The notes under the pieces were generated by a model. The model had not been told where the DNA came from. It ran no database searches and saw only the letters and a program-made list of their open reading frames with translations. The translations under genes and the position numbers were made by a program. Shown here piece by piece: positions 35,511-42,731 of a DNA stretch of 64,000 nucleotides (positions are counted from its first letter, which is position 1; every line of letters starts with the position of its first letter). This stretch comes from CAZWCX01 sp964632945. Its GTDB lineage: Bacteria > Planctomycetota > MHYJ01 > WSZJ01 > CAZWCX01. The stretch is taken from contig CAZWCX010000005.1 of NCBI GenBank assembly GCA_964632945.1, forward strand, positions 1-64,000, read 5' to 3'.

Positions 35511-36806
35511 GTGCCGGGACGCGTCCTGATCCTCGAGGAAGACGGCAAGCTGGTGGCTTCGTTCGTCAAGGCCCTCACCAAGCAGGGGTGCGAGGTGCTG
35601 GTCAACCCCGACGTCGAGGCCGGGCTGGAGGACAACCGCAAGCAGGAGTTCGACCTCGTCCTCCTGACGGTGCCGACGGGGGACCGGCCGGCGGCGGAGG
35701 TGGTCCGGCAGCTGCAGGCGGACCGTCCGGAGCTGGACGTGCTGCTGCTGACGCCGGGCGATCCCGTGACCGGGGCGGCGGTGGGGGAGGCGTTGCGCGC
35801 CGGGGCGGGCGGCTGCCTCCCGCGCTCGGCCGACAATCCCGTGTGGGTGCGCACGGCCGTGGAGCGGGTGCTGGCCCTGCGCCGCCTGCGGCGCGAGAAG
35901 GAGGATCTGCGGCGCCACCTCGAGCGGCACGCCACCGAGGACGCGCTCACCGGGCTTTCCAACAAGCGCGAATTCGACCGGCGCCTCGCCGCCGAGTTCA
36001 ACCGCTCGGACCGGATCGCCACGCCGCTGTGCGTCATGCTGGTCGATCTCGACCGGTTCCAGGCGGTCACCGACACCTACGGGCGGGAGGTCGGCGATCG
36101 GATCGTGGTCCGGATCGCGGACGTGCTGCAATCCCAGCTGCGCCCGTACGACGTGCGCGCGCGTCTGGAAGTGGATCAGTTCGGATTGATTCTGCCCGCG
36201 ATGGACGTGTCGCTCGCCCGCTCGGTGGCCGAGCGGTTGCGCAAGGCGATCGAGCGGGCGGAAATCGACCATCAGGGGACGCGGATCGGCGTGACCGCGA
36301 GCCTGGGCGTGGCCGTCTACGGCCTGGACAATTTCGCCGGGCACGAAGCGTTGCTCGACGGCGCCGTGGATGCGCTGAAGCGCGCCAAGATGCGCGGGCG
36401 GAACCGGACCGTCCTGTTTACCCGGGCGCGCGTGCCGGGGATCCTGCTGGTCGAGGACTCCTCGCACGATGCCGAGTTCCTCAACGCGCTCCTGCGCAGC
36501 GAGGGGTTCGAGGTCAAGATCGTGGAGCGGGGGGAGCAGGCGGTCGACCAGGTCCGGCGCGGCTGGAACGGGTGGATTTTCCTGAGCCTGGGGGTGCAGG
36601 ATCCTCCCGGCGTCGAGACGCTGCAGCGGATCCTGCAGATCGCGCCGGGGGCGCAGGTGGTGCTGGCCGTCTCGGATGACGCGATCGCCCAGGTGCCGGC
36701 GGCGCTGGGGCTCGGACCCGCGATCCTGCTGCGCAAGCCGTTCGAATCGGAACAGGTCCGCCGGTTGTTGGTCGGCCTGATGTCGCGTGAGGTGAGCGGG
36801 GCATAG
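35511..36806 (+). CDS. Receiver-GGDEF-receiver protein with all three signalling sites degenerate
   Basis: 431 residues from GTG 35511; TAGGAG lies 7 bases upstream. Residues 1-120 fold like a CheY receiver (GRVLILEEDGKLVASFVKAL), but the phosphorylatable Asp is replaced (DLVLLTVPTGD, Thr53). Residues 139-305 are a GGDEF domain (DALTGLSNKREFDRRL; LVDLDRFQAVTDTYGREVGD) whose signature reads EVDQF at 220-224, so a diguanylate cyclase seems unlikely. A second receiver (309-425, ILLVEDSSHDAEFLNALLRS) has WIFLSLGVQD with Ser359 at the acceptor position. It may act as a phosphorylation-independent adaptor or c-di-GMP sensor. Confidence 0.85.
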   Translation: MPGRVLILEEDGKLVASFVKALTKQGCEVLVNPDVEAGLEDNRKQEFDLVLLTVPTGDRPAAEVVRQLQADRPELDVLLLTPGDPVTGAAVGEALRAGAGGCLPRSADNPVWVRTAVERVLALRRLRREKEDLRRHLERHATEDALTGLSNKREFDRRLAAEFNRSDRIATPLCVMLVDLDRFQAVTDTYGREVGDRIVVRIADVLQSQLRPYDVRARLEVDQFGLILPAMDVSLARSVAERLRKAIERAEIDHQGTRIGVTASLGVAVYGLDNFAGHEALLDGAVDALKRAKMRGRNRTVLFTRARVPGILLVEDSSHDAEFLNALLRSEGFEVKIVERGEQAVDQVRRGWNGWIFLSLGVQDPPGVETLQRILQIAPGAQVVLAVSDDAIAQVPAALGLGPAILLRKPFESEQVRRLLVGLMSREVSGA

Positions 36807-36957
36807 TCGCGTGTCCCGGCCGAGCCGCTCCCCGCCGGCGTTCACGCCGAAGGCGGGGCCGCGGACCCGGCGATCGGGCTGGACAAGCCCGGCGGTTGGA
36901 AGAGTTTCACCGGCGTGCCCGCGTCGCACGCTCCGGATGGCCCCCTTCGGTGCGCGC

Positions 36958-37863
36958 ATGGCCCGACGACTCGACTCCGATTCCGTGCGTCGCCACGTCT
37001 CCGGATTGCTGCGCGAGTACGCGCGGCAGTTTCAGACCCTCTGCCGGCAGGTCCGCCGTCGCATCGAGGACGATCCGGTGCACGACCTGCGGGTGCTCAC
37101 GCGGCGCATCCGGTCGGCGCTCTGGGTCGCGCGCCGGCTCGCCCCGGCGTGGGAGTTCGGACTTCTCCGGCGCGCCCTGCGGCGGCTGGGCAGCGTCCTC
37201 GGGCGCCGGCGCATGCTCGATGTGGCGGCCGCGGACGCGGCGCGCTACGGACTCGACGTCGCCCGCCTGGAGCGGCACCGCGCCCACGAAGGGGCCGCAC
37301 TGATCCAGCAGCTCGGGGATGTTCACCGCGTGGCGATCGTGGCGGCGCTCAAGGAGGCCGCGCGCATGGTCCTCCGCTCGACCGACGATCGCCTGGCCGG
37401 GGCGCTCGAGGGGCGCGCCCATCGCCTCGACGCCGCGCTTCGGCACTCCGATCGCGGCAAGGCCGCCCTGCACGAACTGCGCATCGAGGCCAAGCAGGTG
37501 CGCTACCTCCTGGAGGCGCTTGGGCGCAAGGGCGACTTCCTCCGCGAACTGCAGCGGCGGATCGGTCGCGCGCACGACCTGGAGGTGCTCCAGAAGAGAT
37601 TCAAGAAACGACACGAGGCGGTGGCCCGCGATGAGGCGCAGGAACGCGCCGCGGCGGAGCGGATCAAGGGTCGGGTGGTGGGTCGGGCCGTGGAAGTGCT
37701 CACGGCCTGCGTCGGCGCCTTGCGCGGGGAGGAGGCGGCTCCTCCCGCGAAGACGTCGTCCTCCGTTCAGGACCCGAGCGATGCCCACTCCCCACCCCCG
37801 ACGGATTTCGAGGACTCCACGAACCCTGCTGCCGACCCTGCGGCCGGAGAATCCGTCTCCTGA
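36958..37863 (+). CDS. CHAD domain protein (polyphosphate-associated)
   Basis: 301 residues from ATG 36958; ATG 36937 is equally possible and neither has a good Shine-Dalgarno. The CHAD pattern is clear: VHDLRVLTRRIRSALWVARR near 40 and LHELRIEAKQVRYLLEALGR near 170, with conserved His/Arg/Lys on helices. CHAD domains bind polyphosphate granules. A Pro/Thr-rich tail follows from about residue 255. The adjacent downstream gene is ppx/gppA, a polyphosphate or pppGpp phosphatase, which supports a polyphosphate role. Confidence 0.85.
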   Translation: MARRLDSDSVRRHVSGLLREYARQFQTLCRQVRRRIEDDPVHDLRVLTRRIRSALWVARRLAPAWEFGLLRRALRRLGSVLGRRRMLDVAAADAARYGLDVARLERHRAHEGAALIQQLGDVHRVAIVAALKEAARMVLRSTDDRLAGALEGRAHRLDAALRHSDRGKAALHELRIEAKQVRYLLEALGRKGDFLRELQRRIGRAHDLEVLQKRFKKRHEAVARDEAQERAAAERIKGRVVGRAVEVLTACVGALRGEEAAPPAKTSSSVQDPSDAHSPPPTDFEDSTNPAADPAAGESVS

Positions 37864-37975
37864 CCGGAACCACGGACTGCCGGGACTCGGAGCGACTTCC
37901 CCGTCCGGCAACGGCGGCAACGCCGCCGCCCGCGTGCGGGGCATGTTCTCCCCCGTTCAGCATCGGAAGACCGAC

Positions 37976-39586
37976 ATGAAACTCGGCGTGCTCGACCTCG
38001 GCACCAACTCGATCCACATTCTCATCGCGGAAATCGGCCGGGACATGAGCTTCGAAGTGGTCGGCCGCGCCAAGGACATGACCCGCCTCGGCGACGGCAC
38101 GCTCAAAAGCGGATTCATCGCTCGCGACAAGTTCGATCGCGGCATCTCGGTGGTGAAGCACTTCGTCCAATTGGCGCGCAACCGCGGCGTCAGCAAGATC
38201 TTCGGCGTCGCCACCGCGGCCATTCGCGAGGCGTCCAACGGCGGCGAGTTCCTCGACCGCATCCAGCACGAGGCCGAGATCACGGTCCGCACCGTGACCG
38301 GGGAGGAGGAATCGCGCCTCATCTACCTCGCGGTCCGCCACTTCCTCGACCTGTCGGGGAAGCCGTCGTTGATCATCGACATCGGCGGCGGCTCGGCCGA
38401 GTTGATCGTCGGCACCGACAAGGCGATCCAGTACGCCCGCAGCCTCAAGCTCGGCGGCGCGCGCCTCAAGGACCTCTTCCTCACCGGCTACCCGGTGCCG
38501 AAGGCGGACCACCAGCACATCCACCGCCACCTGCAAGACAGCCTGCGCCACACGCTCGAGGACCTGAAGGGATTCCCCATCCGCCAGGTGATCGCGACGT
38601 CCGGGACCCTGATCAACCTCGGCTCGGTCATCAGCGCCCGCCGCGACGGCGAACCGCTCACCAACCCGCAGGGATTCTCGTTCGAGCGCGACGAACTGGA
38701 CGACCTTCACAAAATCCTGATTCGCAGCGACGAAACCGAACTGGGACAGCTCAAGGGGATCGACCCCAACCGCAAGGACATCCTGCTCCCGGGGGCCTGC
38801 CTGACCCTGGAGGTGATGGAGGCGCTGGATCTGGACCGCGTGACCCTCTGCGACAAGGCGATCCGCGAGGGAGTGGTGCTCGACTACATCAGCAAGAACG
38901 CGCGCAAGCTCGCGCTCGAGGCCGAAATCCCGAACGTCCGCCCGCGCACGGTCCTCCAGCTCGCGAATCGGTGCGAATACGACGAGCCCCACGCCCGGGA
39001 GACGGCGCGGCTTGCGCTGCAGCTCTACGACCAGCTGCCCCTGCGCAACCTGCGGCCCGGGGCGCGGGAACTGCTCGAGTATGGGGCCTTGCTTCACGAC
39101 ATCGGCTACCACGTCAGCTTCGAGCAGCACCACAAGCACGGCTGGTACCTGATCAAGAACGGCGAACTCTCCGGATTCGCACCGGAGGAAATCGACATCC
39201 TGGCATGCATCGCGCGGTACCACCGCAAGCGGGCGCCGCGCAAACGCGACACGGTGATGGCGGCGCTCACGAAGGAGGACAAGCGCACGGTGGAGACGCT
39301 CGCCGCGATCGTGCGCGTCGCCGACGCCCTCGACCGGAGTCACTTCCACGTGGTCGCTTCGCTCAAGGTGCAGATGCGCCCGCGCCAGGTGACGGTGCGG
39401 ATCACCGCCCAGGAGGATCCGGCGATGGAATTGTGGGCGGCGCGCCAGAAGGTGACGTTGCTGGAAAAGGTGCTCGGGCGCCCGGTCACCTTCGAGCTCG
39501 ACCGGCGGACGCAGCAATTCGTCGAGCGCCGCGCCGCCGCCGCACAGAAACCCGGGAGCGAGGGGAAGAAGACCTCGCCCGGATGA
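37976..39586 (+). CDS. ppx: Exopolyphosphatase / guanosine pentaphosphatase (Ppx/GppA)
   Basis: 536 residues from ATG 37976. The actin-like ASKHA fold begins MKLGVLDLGTNSIHILIAEI. ATAAIREASNGGEFL, TGEEESRLIYLAV, and IIDIGGGSAELIVG contain the phosphate-binding loops and catalytic Glu region. A C-terminal HD-like domain (ALLHDIGYHVSFEQHHKHGW) completes the long Ppx architecture (E. coli Ppx is 513). It removes terminal phosphate from polyphosphate or pppGpp. The CHAD gene just upstream makes polyphosphate the likely substrate. Stop TGA 39584-39586 lies inside a palindrome. Confidence 0.9.
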   Translation: MKLGVLDLGTNSIHILIAEIGRDMSFEVVGRAKDMTRLGDGTLKSGFIARDKFDRGISVVKHFVQLARNRGVSKIFGVATAAIREASNGGEFLDRIQHEAEITVRTVTGEEESRLIYLAVRHFLDLSGKPSLIIDIGGGSAELIVGTDKAIQYARSLKLGGARLKDLFLTGYPVPKADHQHIHRHLQDSLRHTLEDLKGFPIRQVIATSGTLINLGSVISARRDGEPLTNPQGFSFERDELDDLHKILIRSDETELGQLKGIDPNRKDILLPGACLTLEVMEALDLDRVTLCDKAIREGVVLDYISKNARKLALEAEIPNVRPRTVLQLANRCEYDEPHARETARLALQLYDQLPLRNLRPGARELLEYGALLHDIGYHVSFEQHHKHGWYLIKNGELSGFAPEEIDILACIARYHRKRAPRKRDTVMAALTKEDKRTVETLAAIVRVADALDRSHFHVVASLKVQMRPRQVTVRITAQEDPAMELWAARQKVTLLEKVLGRPVTFELDRRTQQFVERRAAAAQKPGSEGKKTSPG

Positions 39587-39621
39587 TCCACGAACCGCTT
39601 CGCGGTTCGCGAACCATCCGG
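39579..39621 (+). repeat. REP-like palindrome, unit 1
   Basis: 43-bp near-perfect palindrome beginning CCGGATGATCCACGAA and ending TTCGCGAACCATCCGG, with a CCGC/GCGG top. It overlaps the ppx stop and faces unit 2 at 39739-39784. Confidence 0.65.
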
Positions 39622-39738
39622 CCTCGGCCGGCCAAGCAGGCCGTCCGGAGCGGGACTGCCTCGACCAGCATGCGACACCGCGTCGCGCACGCCGGTCGCC
39701 CCGCGATCCGGGCTGCTGACGCAGCCAGGCGGCCGCGG

Positions 39739-39784
39739 GCGGATTCTTCACGAAGCCGCCGACGCGGCTTCATGAATCATCCGG
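39739..39784 (-). repeat. REP-like palindrome, unit 2 (inverted relative to unit 1)
   Basis: Read on the minus strand it begins CCGGATGATTCATGAA and has a GCCGC/GCGGC top and a TTCGTGAA arm, matching unit 1 at most positions. The 117 bases between the units hold no gene. Two related palindromes in opposite orientation form a BIME-like pair between convergent genes, and could also terminate both transcripts. Confidence 0.65.
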
Positions 39785-39799
39785 GCCGGCGACCCGTGC

Positions 39800-40804
39800 C
39801 TACGCCGTTTCGCCGCCCGACCCCACCCCGGTTTCCACCGGACCGGCGCCTGCGTGCGCCATCTCCTCCAGCACCTTCGCCGGGATCGGCCGCAGGTCCG
39901 AGACCAGACCCGCCCAGGACATCGCCCGCAGCACCCAATAGGTGGGGTCGAACTCGTACCAGGCGAATCCCTGGTGCACCGTCGACTGGCAGTAGTGGTG
40001 GTTGTTGTGCCAGCCTTCCCCCATCGTGATCAGCGCCACCAGCCAGTTGTTGCGGCTCTCGTCCGTCGTGACGAATCGCTTCGTCCCGAAGAGGTGGGTC
40101 AGCGAGTTGACCGTGAACGTCCCGTGCGCGAGCACCACGGTGGAAATGAAAAAGCCCCAGATCAACATCTGCCACGCTCCCGTCCCCAGCGCGGGAGCCC
40201 AGATCTCGAGCCCCCAGCCGAAGAAGAACAGCCCGACGGCGAGCGCCACCGGCACCAGCAGGTCGAACCGGTTCAGAAAGCGCAGTTCCGGATACCGCAG
40301 GAGGTCCGGCACCGACCGGTAGTCCGGTTGGAAATTGGCCAGCGACAGGAACCAGAGCGTGTGGCTCCACCAGAAGCCGTGCCGGATCGGGGAGTGCGCG
40401 TCCACCTCCTCGTCCGAATGGAGGTGATGGTGCCGGTGGTGCGCCGCCCACCAGATCGGACCCCGCTGCGTCGCAGAGCAGCCGACCAGGGCGAAGGCGA
40501 ACTGACACGCGCGCGAGGTCCGGAACGTCTTGTGCGAGAAGTAGCGATGGTAGAAGCCGGTGATCGCGAACATTCGCACCCAGTAGAGCGCGATCGCGAC
40601 CCCGACCGCCGTCCAGCTCCAGCCGACCCAGATCACGGCAAGGCAGGCGACGTGCATCAGGAAGTACGGGATCGCCCGGAGGTAATCGATCCGGTCCGGT
40701 TCGTCCGGGTTGAACACGTGGCCGCCCAGCGAGGTATCGAACCAGCGGGCGATCGAGCGGATCGTGCGCGCGAAGACCGAACCGGAGGGGGTGGTGGAGG
40801 TCAC
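39800..40804 (-). CDS. Acyl-CoA / fatty-acid desaturase
   Basis: 334 residues from ATG 40804. The three histidine boxes of membrane di-iron desaturases are present: HRYFSH (86-91), HHRHHH (122-127) and HNNHH (about 266-270), with four or more hydrophobic segments between them. The arrangement and QRGPIWWAAHHRHHH are typical of delta-9 acyl-CoA desaturases, which introduce a double bond into saturated acyl chains with O2. Its own upstream region contains a TGTnACA dyad (40906-40929), a possible operator. It implies an aerobic or microaerobic organism. Confidence 0.9.
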   Translation of the reverse strand: MTSTTPSGSVFARTIRSIARWFDTSLGGHVFNPDEPDRIDYLRAIPYFLMHVACLAVIWVGWSWTAVGVAIALYWVRMFAITGFYHRYFSHKTFRTSRACQFAFALVGCSATQRGPIWWAAHHRHHHLHSDEEVDAHSPIRHGFWWSHTLWFLSLANFQPDYRSVPDLLRYPELRFLNRFDLLVPVALAVGLFFFGWGLEIWAPALGTGAWQMLIWGFFISTVVLAHGTFTVNSLTHLFGTKRFVTTDESRNNWLVALITMGEGWHNNHHYCQSTVHQGFAWYEFDPTYWVLRAMSWAGLVSDLRPIPAKVLEEMAHAGAGPVETGVGSGGETA

Positions 40805-40905
40805 GGCGAGACTCCCAGCAACGGAGGCGAATTTGAAGTAAGGGCATCTTCTCTCCGTCCAGGGGGACGCTCAATACGTATCTCCATGAGTCACAAACAA
40901 ATTGG

Positions 40906-40929
40906 CAATGTCACAGGATTGTTACATTG
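40906..40929. promoter_or_regulatory. TGTnACA dyad between desaturase and flgM
   Basis: CAATGTCACA (40906-40915) and TGTTACATTG (40920-40929) form a 24-bp inverted repeat with 9 of 10 arm positions matching and a 4-base centre; each half also contains TGTnACA. It lies about 100 bases before the desaturase start and 40 bases before the flgM promoter, and is probably a regulator binding site. The regulator is not identified. Confidence 0.5.
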
Positions 40930-40970
40930 GCGTGTGGGTGCCGAAAATGGCAGGTTGCGAATGCTCTGGC

Positions 40971-40998
40971 TCAAGATTTCGTGCCGGATGGCCGATAC
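40971..40998 (+). promoter_or_regulatory. Sigma-28 (FliA)-type promoter of flgM
   Basis: TCAAGATT at 40971-40978, a 12-base spacer, then GCCGATAC at 40991-40998. The -10 matches 7 of 8 positions of the FliA consensus GCCGATAA, and the -35 matches TAAAGTTT loosely. The next gene, about 80 bases downstream, encodes the FliA anti-sigma factor FlgM, the expected autoregulatory arrangement. Confidence 0.7.
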
Positions 40999-41080
40999 AG
41001 TAAAGTACATGGGGAAATTGGTTTGAGGGCGCGCCTGACTGTGAGGGCGGTCAGGGCGTCCGCTAGGAGAGGGTTGGTGC

Positions 41081-41362
41081 ATGGAAATCGTGCGTTCTGA
41101 TGGTCCGTCCGGACCGGGGCGCGTCGAGGGACCGCGCCTGGGGTCGGTGAACCCCGCTGCCTCCGTCCCGCTGTCCGCCCGGGGCGACCGGGTGGAAATC
41201 TCCGAAGCCGCGCGCCTTTCTTCCGCCGTCGCGCGCGTTCCCGACGTGCGCACCGAGAAGATCCGCAACCTTCGCGACGTGATCGCCCGGGGCGATTACG
41301 AGTCCGAAGAGAAGTTCCGCATTGCCGTCGAGCGGTTCCTCGACGAACTCGACGGCGCGTAG
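41081..41362 (+). CDS. flgM: FlgM-like anti-sigma-28 factor
   Basis: 93 residues from ATG 41081 (AGGAGAG about 10 bases upstream). The N-terminal half is Pro/Gly-rich and disordered; GDRVEISEAARLSSA followed by VRTEKIRNLRDVIARGDYES and FRIAVERFLDELDG is the FlgM sigma-28-binding region. FlgM binds and inhibits FliA until the hook is complete and FlgM is exported. The sigma-28-type promoter directly upstream strengthens the call. No other flagellar gene is present in the window, so it is isolated from its regulon. The next gene starts 1 base after its stop. Confidence 0.8.
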   Translation: MEIVRSDGPSGPGRVEGPRLGSVNPAASVPLSARGDRVEISEAARLSSAVARVPDVRTEKIRNLRDVIARGDYESEEKFRIAVERFLDELDGA

Positions 41363-41363
41363 G

Positions 41364-42131
41364 GTGGGACGCATCCTCTGTGCGCGCTGCCTGGGCTCCT
41401 TCGACGAGGAGCTCATGGCGCGCGAGGGCCGGGAGGTCCTCTGCGCCGATTGCCGACAGCGCGCCCGCGCCGCTCCCCCCCCGGCGCCCGCGCGCTCCCC
41501 GGCCGGGTCCGAGGCGACGCCGGCCGGGACTGCGGACCCGGAGTCTGCGCAGCCGCCCGATTCCCCGTGGGTTGCGGCCTTGCGCCACGAGATCGAGTCG
41601 TGGTGCGCCGGCCGCAATCTCTGGGTGCGCCTCCCGCTCCTGATCTGGTTCCTCCTTATCCTCGCCCGCCACTGGGCGAACCCGGAGTACCAGAGCCTCT
41701 TCAAGCCGCTCAACCTGGGCATCCACGAACTCGGTCACTACCTGTTCGCCGCCTTCGGCAACTTCATGGCCGTTGCCGGCGGGTCGCTCGCCCAATGCCT
41801 CGCCCCCCTCGCCTCGATGATCATGTTCTGGCGGCAGCCGGACTATTTCGCCATCGCCGTGTGCTTCGGCTGGCTGGGCACCAACTGCTTCGACGTGGCC
41901 GTGTATGCCGGGGATGCCCGCAGCATGGCTCTTCCCCTGGTCACCCCCGGCGGCGGGGAACCGATCCACGACTGGAATTGGCTGCTGGCCCGGATGGGCA
42001 TGCTGGAGTGGGATCGCACGATCGAGATCCTCCTGCGCCTCCTCGGGTCCGCCTCCCTGCTTGCCGGAACGGCCGCGGGCGGCTGGATGCTGTGGGTCAT
42101 GTACCGGAATCCGACCCCCCGCCCGCACTGA
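41364..42131 (+). CDS. Zinc-ribbon membrane protein with HExxH motif
   Basis: 255 residues. The GTG at 41364 starts 1 base after the flgM stop. It opens with a Cys4 zinc ribbon (ILCARCLGSFDEELMAREGR and LCADC), a Pro/Ala linker, then a membrane domain of four or more helices carrying NLGIHELGHYLFAAFG. HExxH inside a helix suggests an M50-like intramembrane metalloprotease, but the third ligand is not evident, so activity is uncertain. Translational coupling to flgM hints at a joint role, which is inference only. Confidence 0.65.
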   Translation: MGRILCARCLGSFDEELMAREGREVLCADCRQRARAAPPPAPARSPAGSEATPAGTADPESAQPPDSPWVAALRHEIESWCAGRNLWVRLPLLIWFLLILARHWANPEYQSLFKPLNLGIHELGHYLFAAFGNFMAVAGGSLAQCLAPLASMIMFWRQPDYFAIAVCFGWLGTNCFDVAVYAGDARSMALPLVTPGGGEPIHDWNWLLARMGMLEWDRTIEILLRLLGSASLLAGTAAGGWMLWVMYRNPTPRPH

Positions 42132-42216
42132 CCGGCCGCGCCCGGTTGCCTCCGCCGTCGTTTGACACGGTGCGTCGCCGCGAGTACACTCCCTGGCTCG
42201 AATTCCGGAGGTCACC

Positions 42217-42726
42217 ATGAATCTCGACGACGCCACGCGCAGCCGCCTGGAGCGCGGCGACGTGATCACCTCCCTGACCGACGTGAACGGACACAAGCGC
42301 GCGCAGGCGCTCGCGCTCATCTCCGCGCCCGTCGACGCCGTCTGGGAGGCGATCACCGACTACGACGAGTACAAGAACTTCATGCCCCACACCAAGGAGA
42401 GCAAGGTGCTCTCGCGCAAGAAAAACGAAGTGCTGTTCCACACCGAGCTCGAATTCCCGATCAAGGAAATCTGGTACGACATCCTCCTCACTCTCGATAA
42501 AAAAAACCACCACGTGGACTGGGTGATGAAGGAGGGGAGCATCCGTTCCAACGAGGGGTCGTGGGACCTGAAGAAGTATGACGGGGACCGGAAGCGGACC
42601 TTCGCGACCTACACCCTCGCGACCGATCCGGGCTTTTTCGTTCCGAAGTTCCTGCTCGAGAAGGCGACCCAGGGGTCGCTTCCGCTGATCATCCAGTCCG
42701 TCCGCAAGCGGGTCGAAAAGGGGTAA
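42217..42726 (+). CDS. SRPBCC / START-like ligand-binding protein
   Basis: 169 residues from ATG 42217 with GGAGG 8 bases upstream. The fold signature is AQALALISAPVDAVWEAITD followed by YDEYKNFMPHTKESKVL, then alternating strands and a C-terminal helix (LIIQSVRKRVEKG), typical of polyketide-cyclase/COQ10-like SRPBCC proteins. They bind hydrophobic ligands; the ligand is unknown. It ends 5 bases before the ettA gene, so the two are co-transcribed. Confidence 0.8.
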   Translation: MNLDDATRSRLERGDVITSLTDVNGHKRAQALALISAPVDAVWEAITDYDEYKNFMPHTKESKVLSRKKNEVLFHTELEFPIKEIWYDILLTLDKKNHHVDWVMKEGSIRSNEGSWDLKKYDGDRKRTFATYTLATDPGFFVPKFLLEKATQGSLPLIIQSVRKRVEKG

Positions 42727-42731
42727 GCGTC

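Noticed and set aside
40887..41026. 46-residue open frame upstream of flgM
   Set aside because: It covers the dyad and sigma-28-type promoter, lacks a ribosome site and has no recognisable features.
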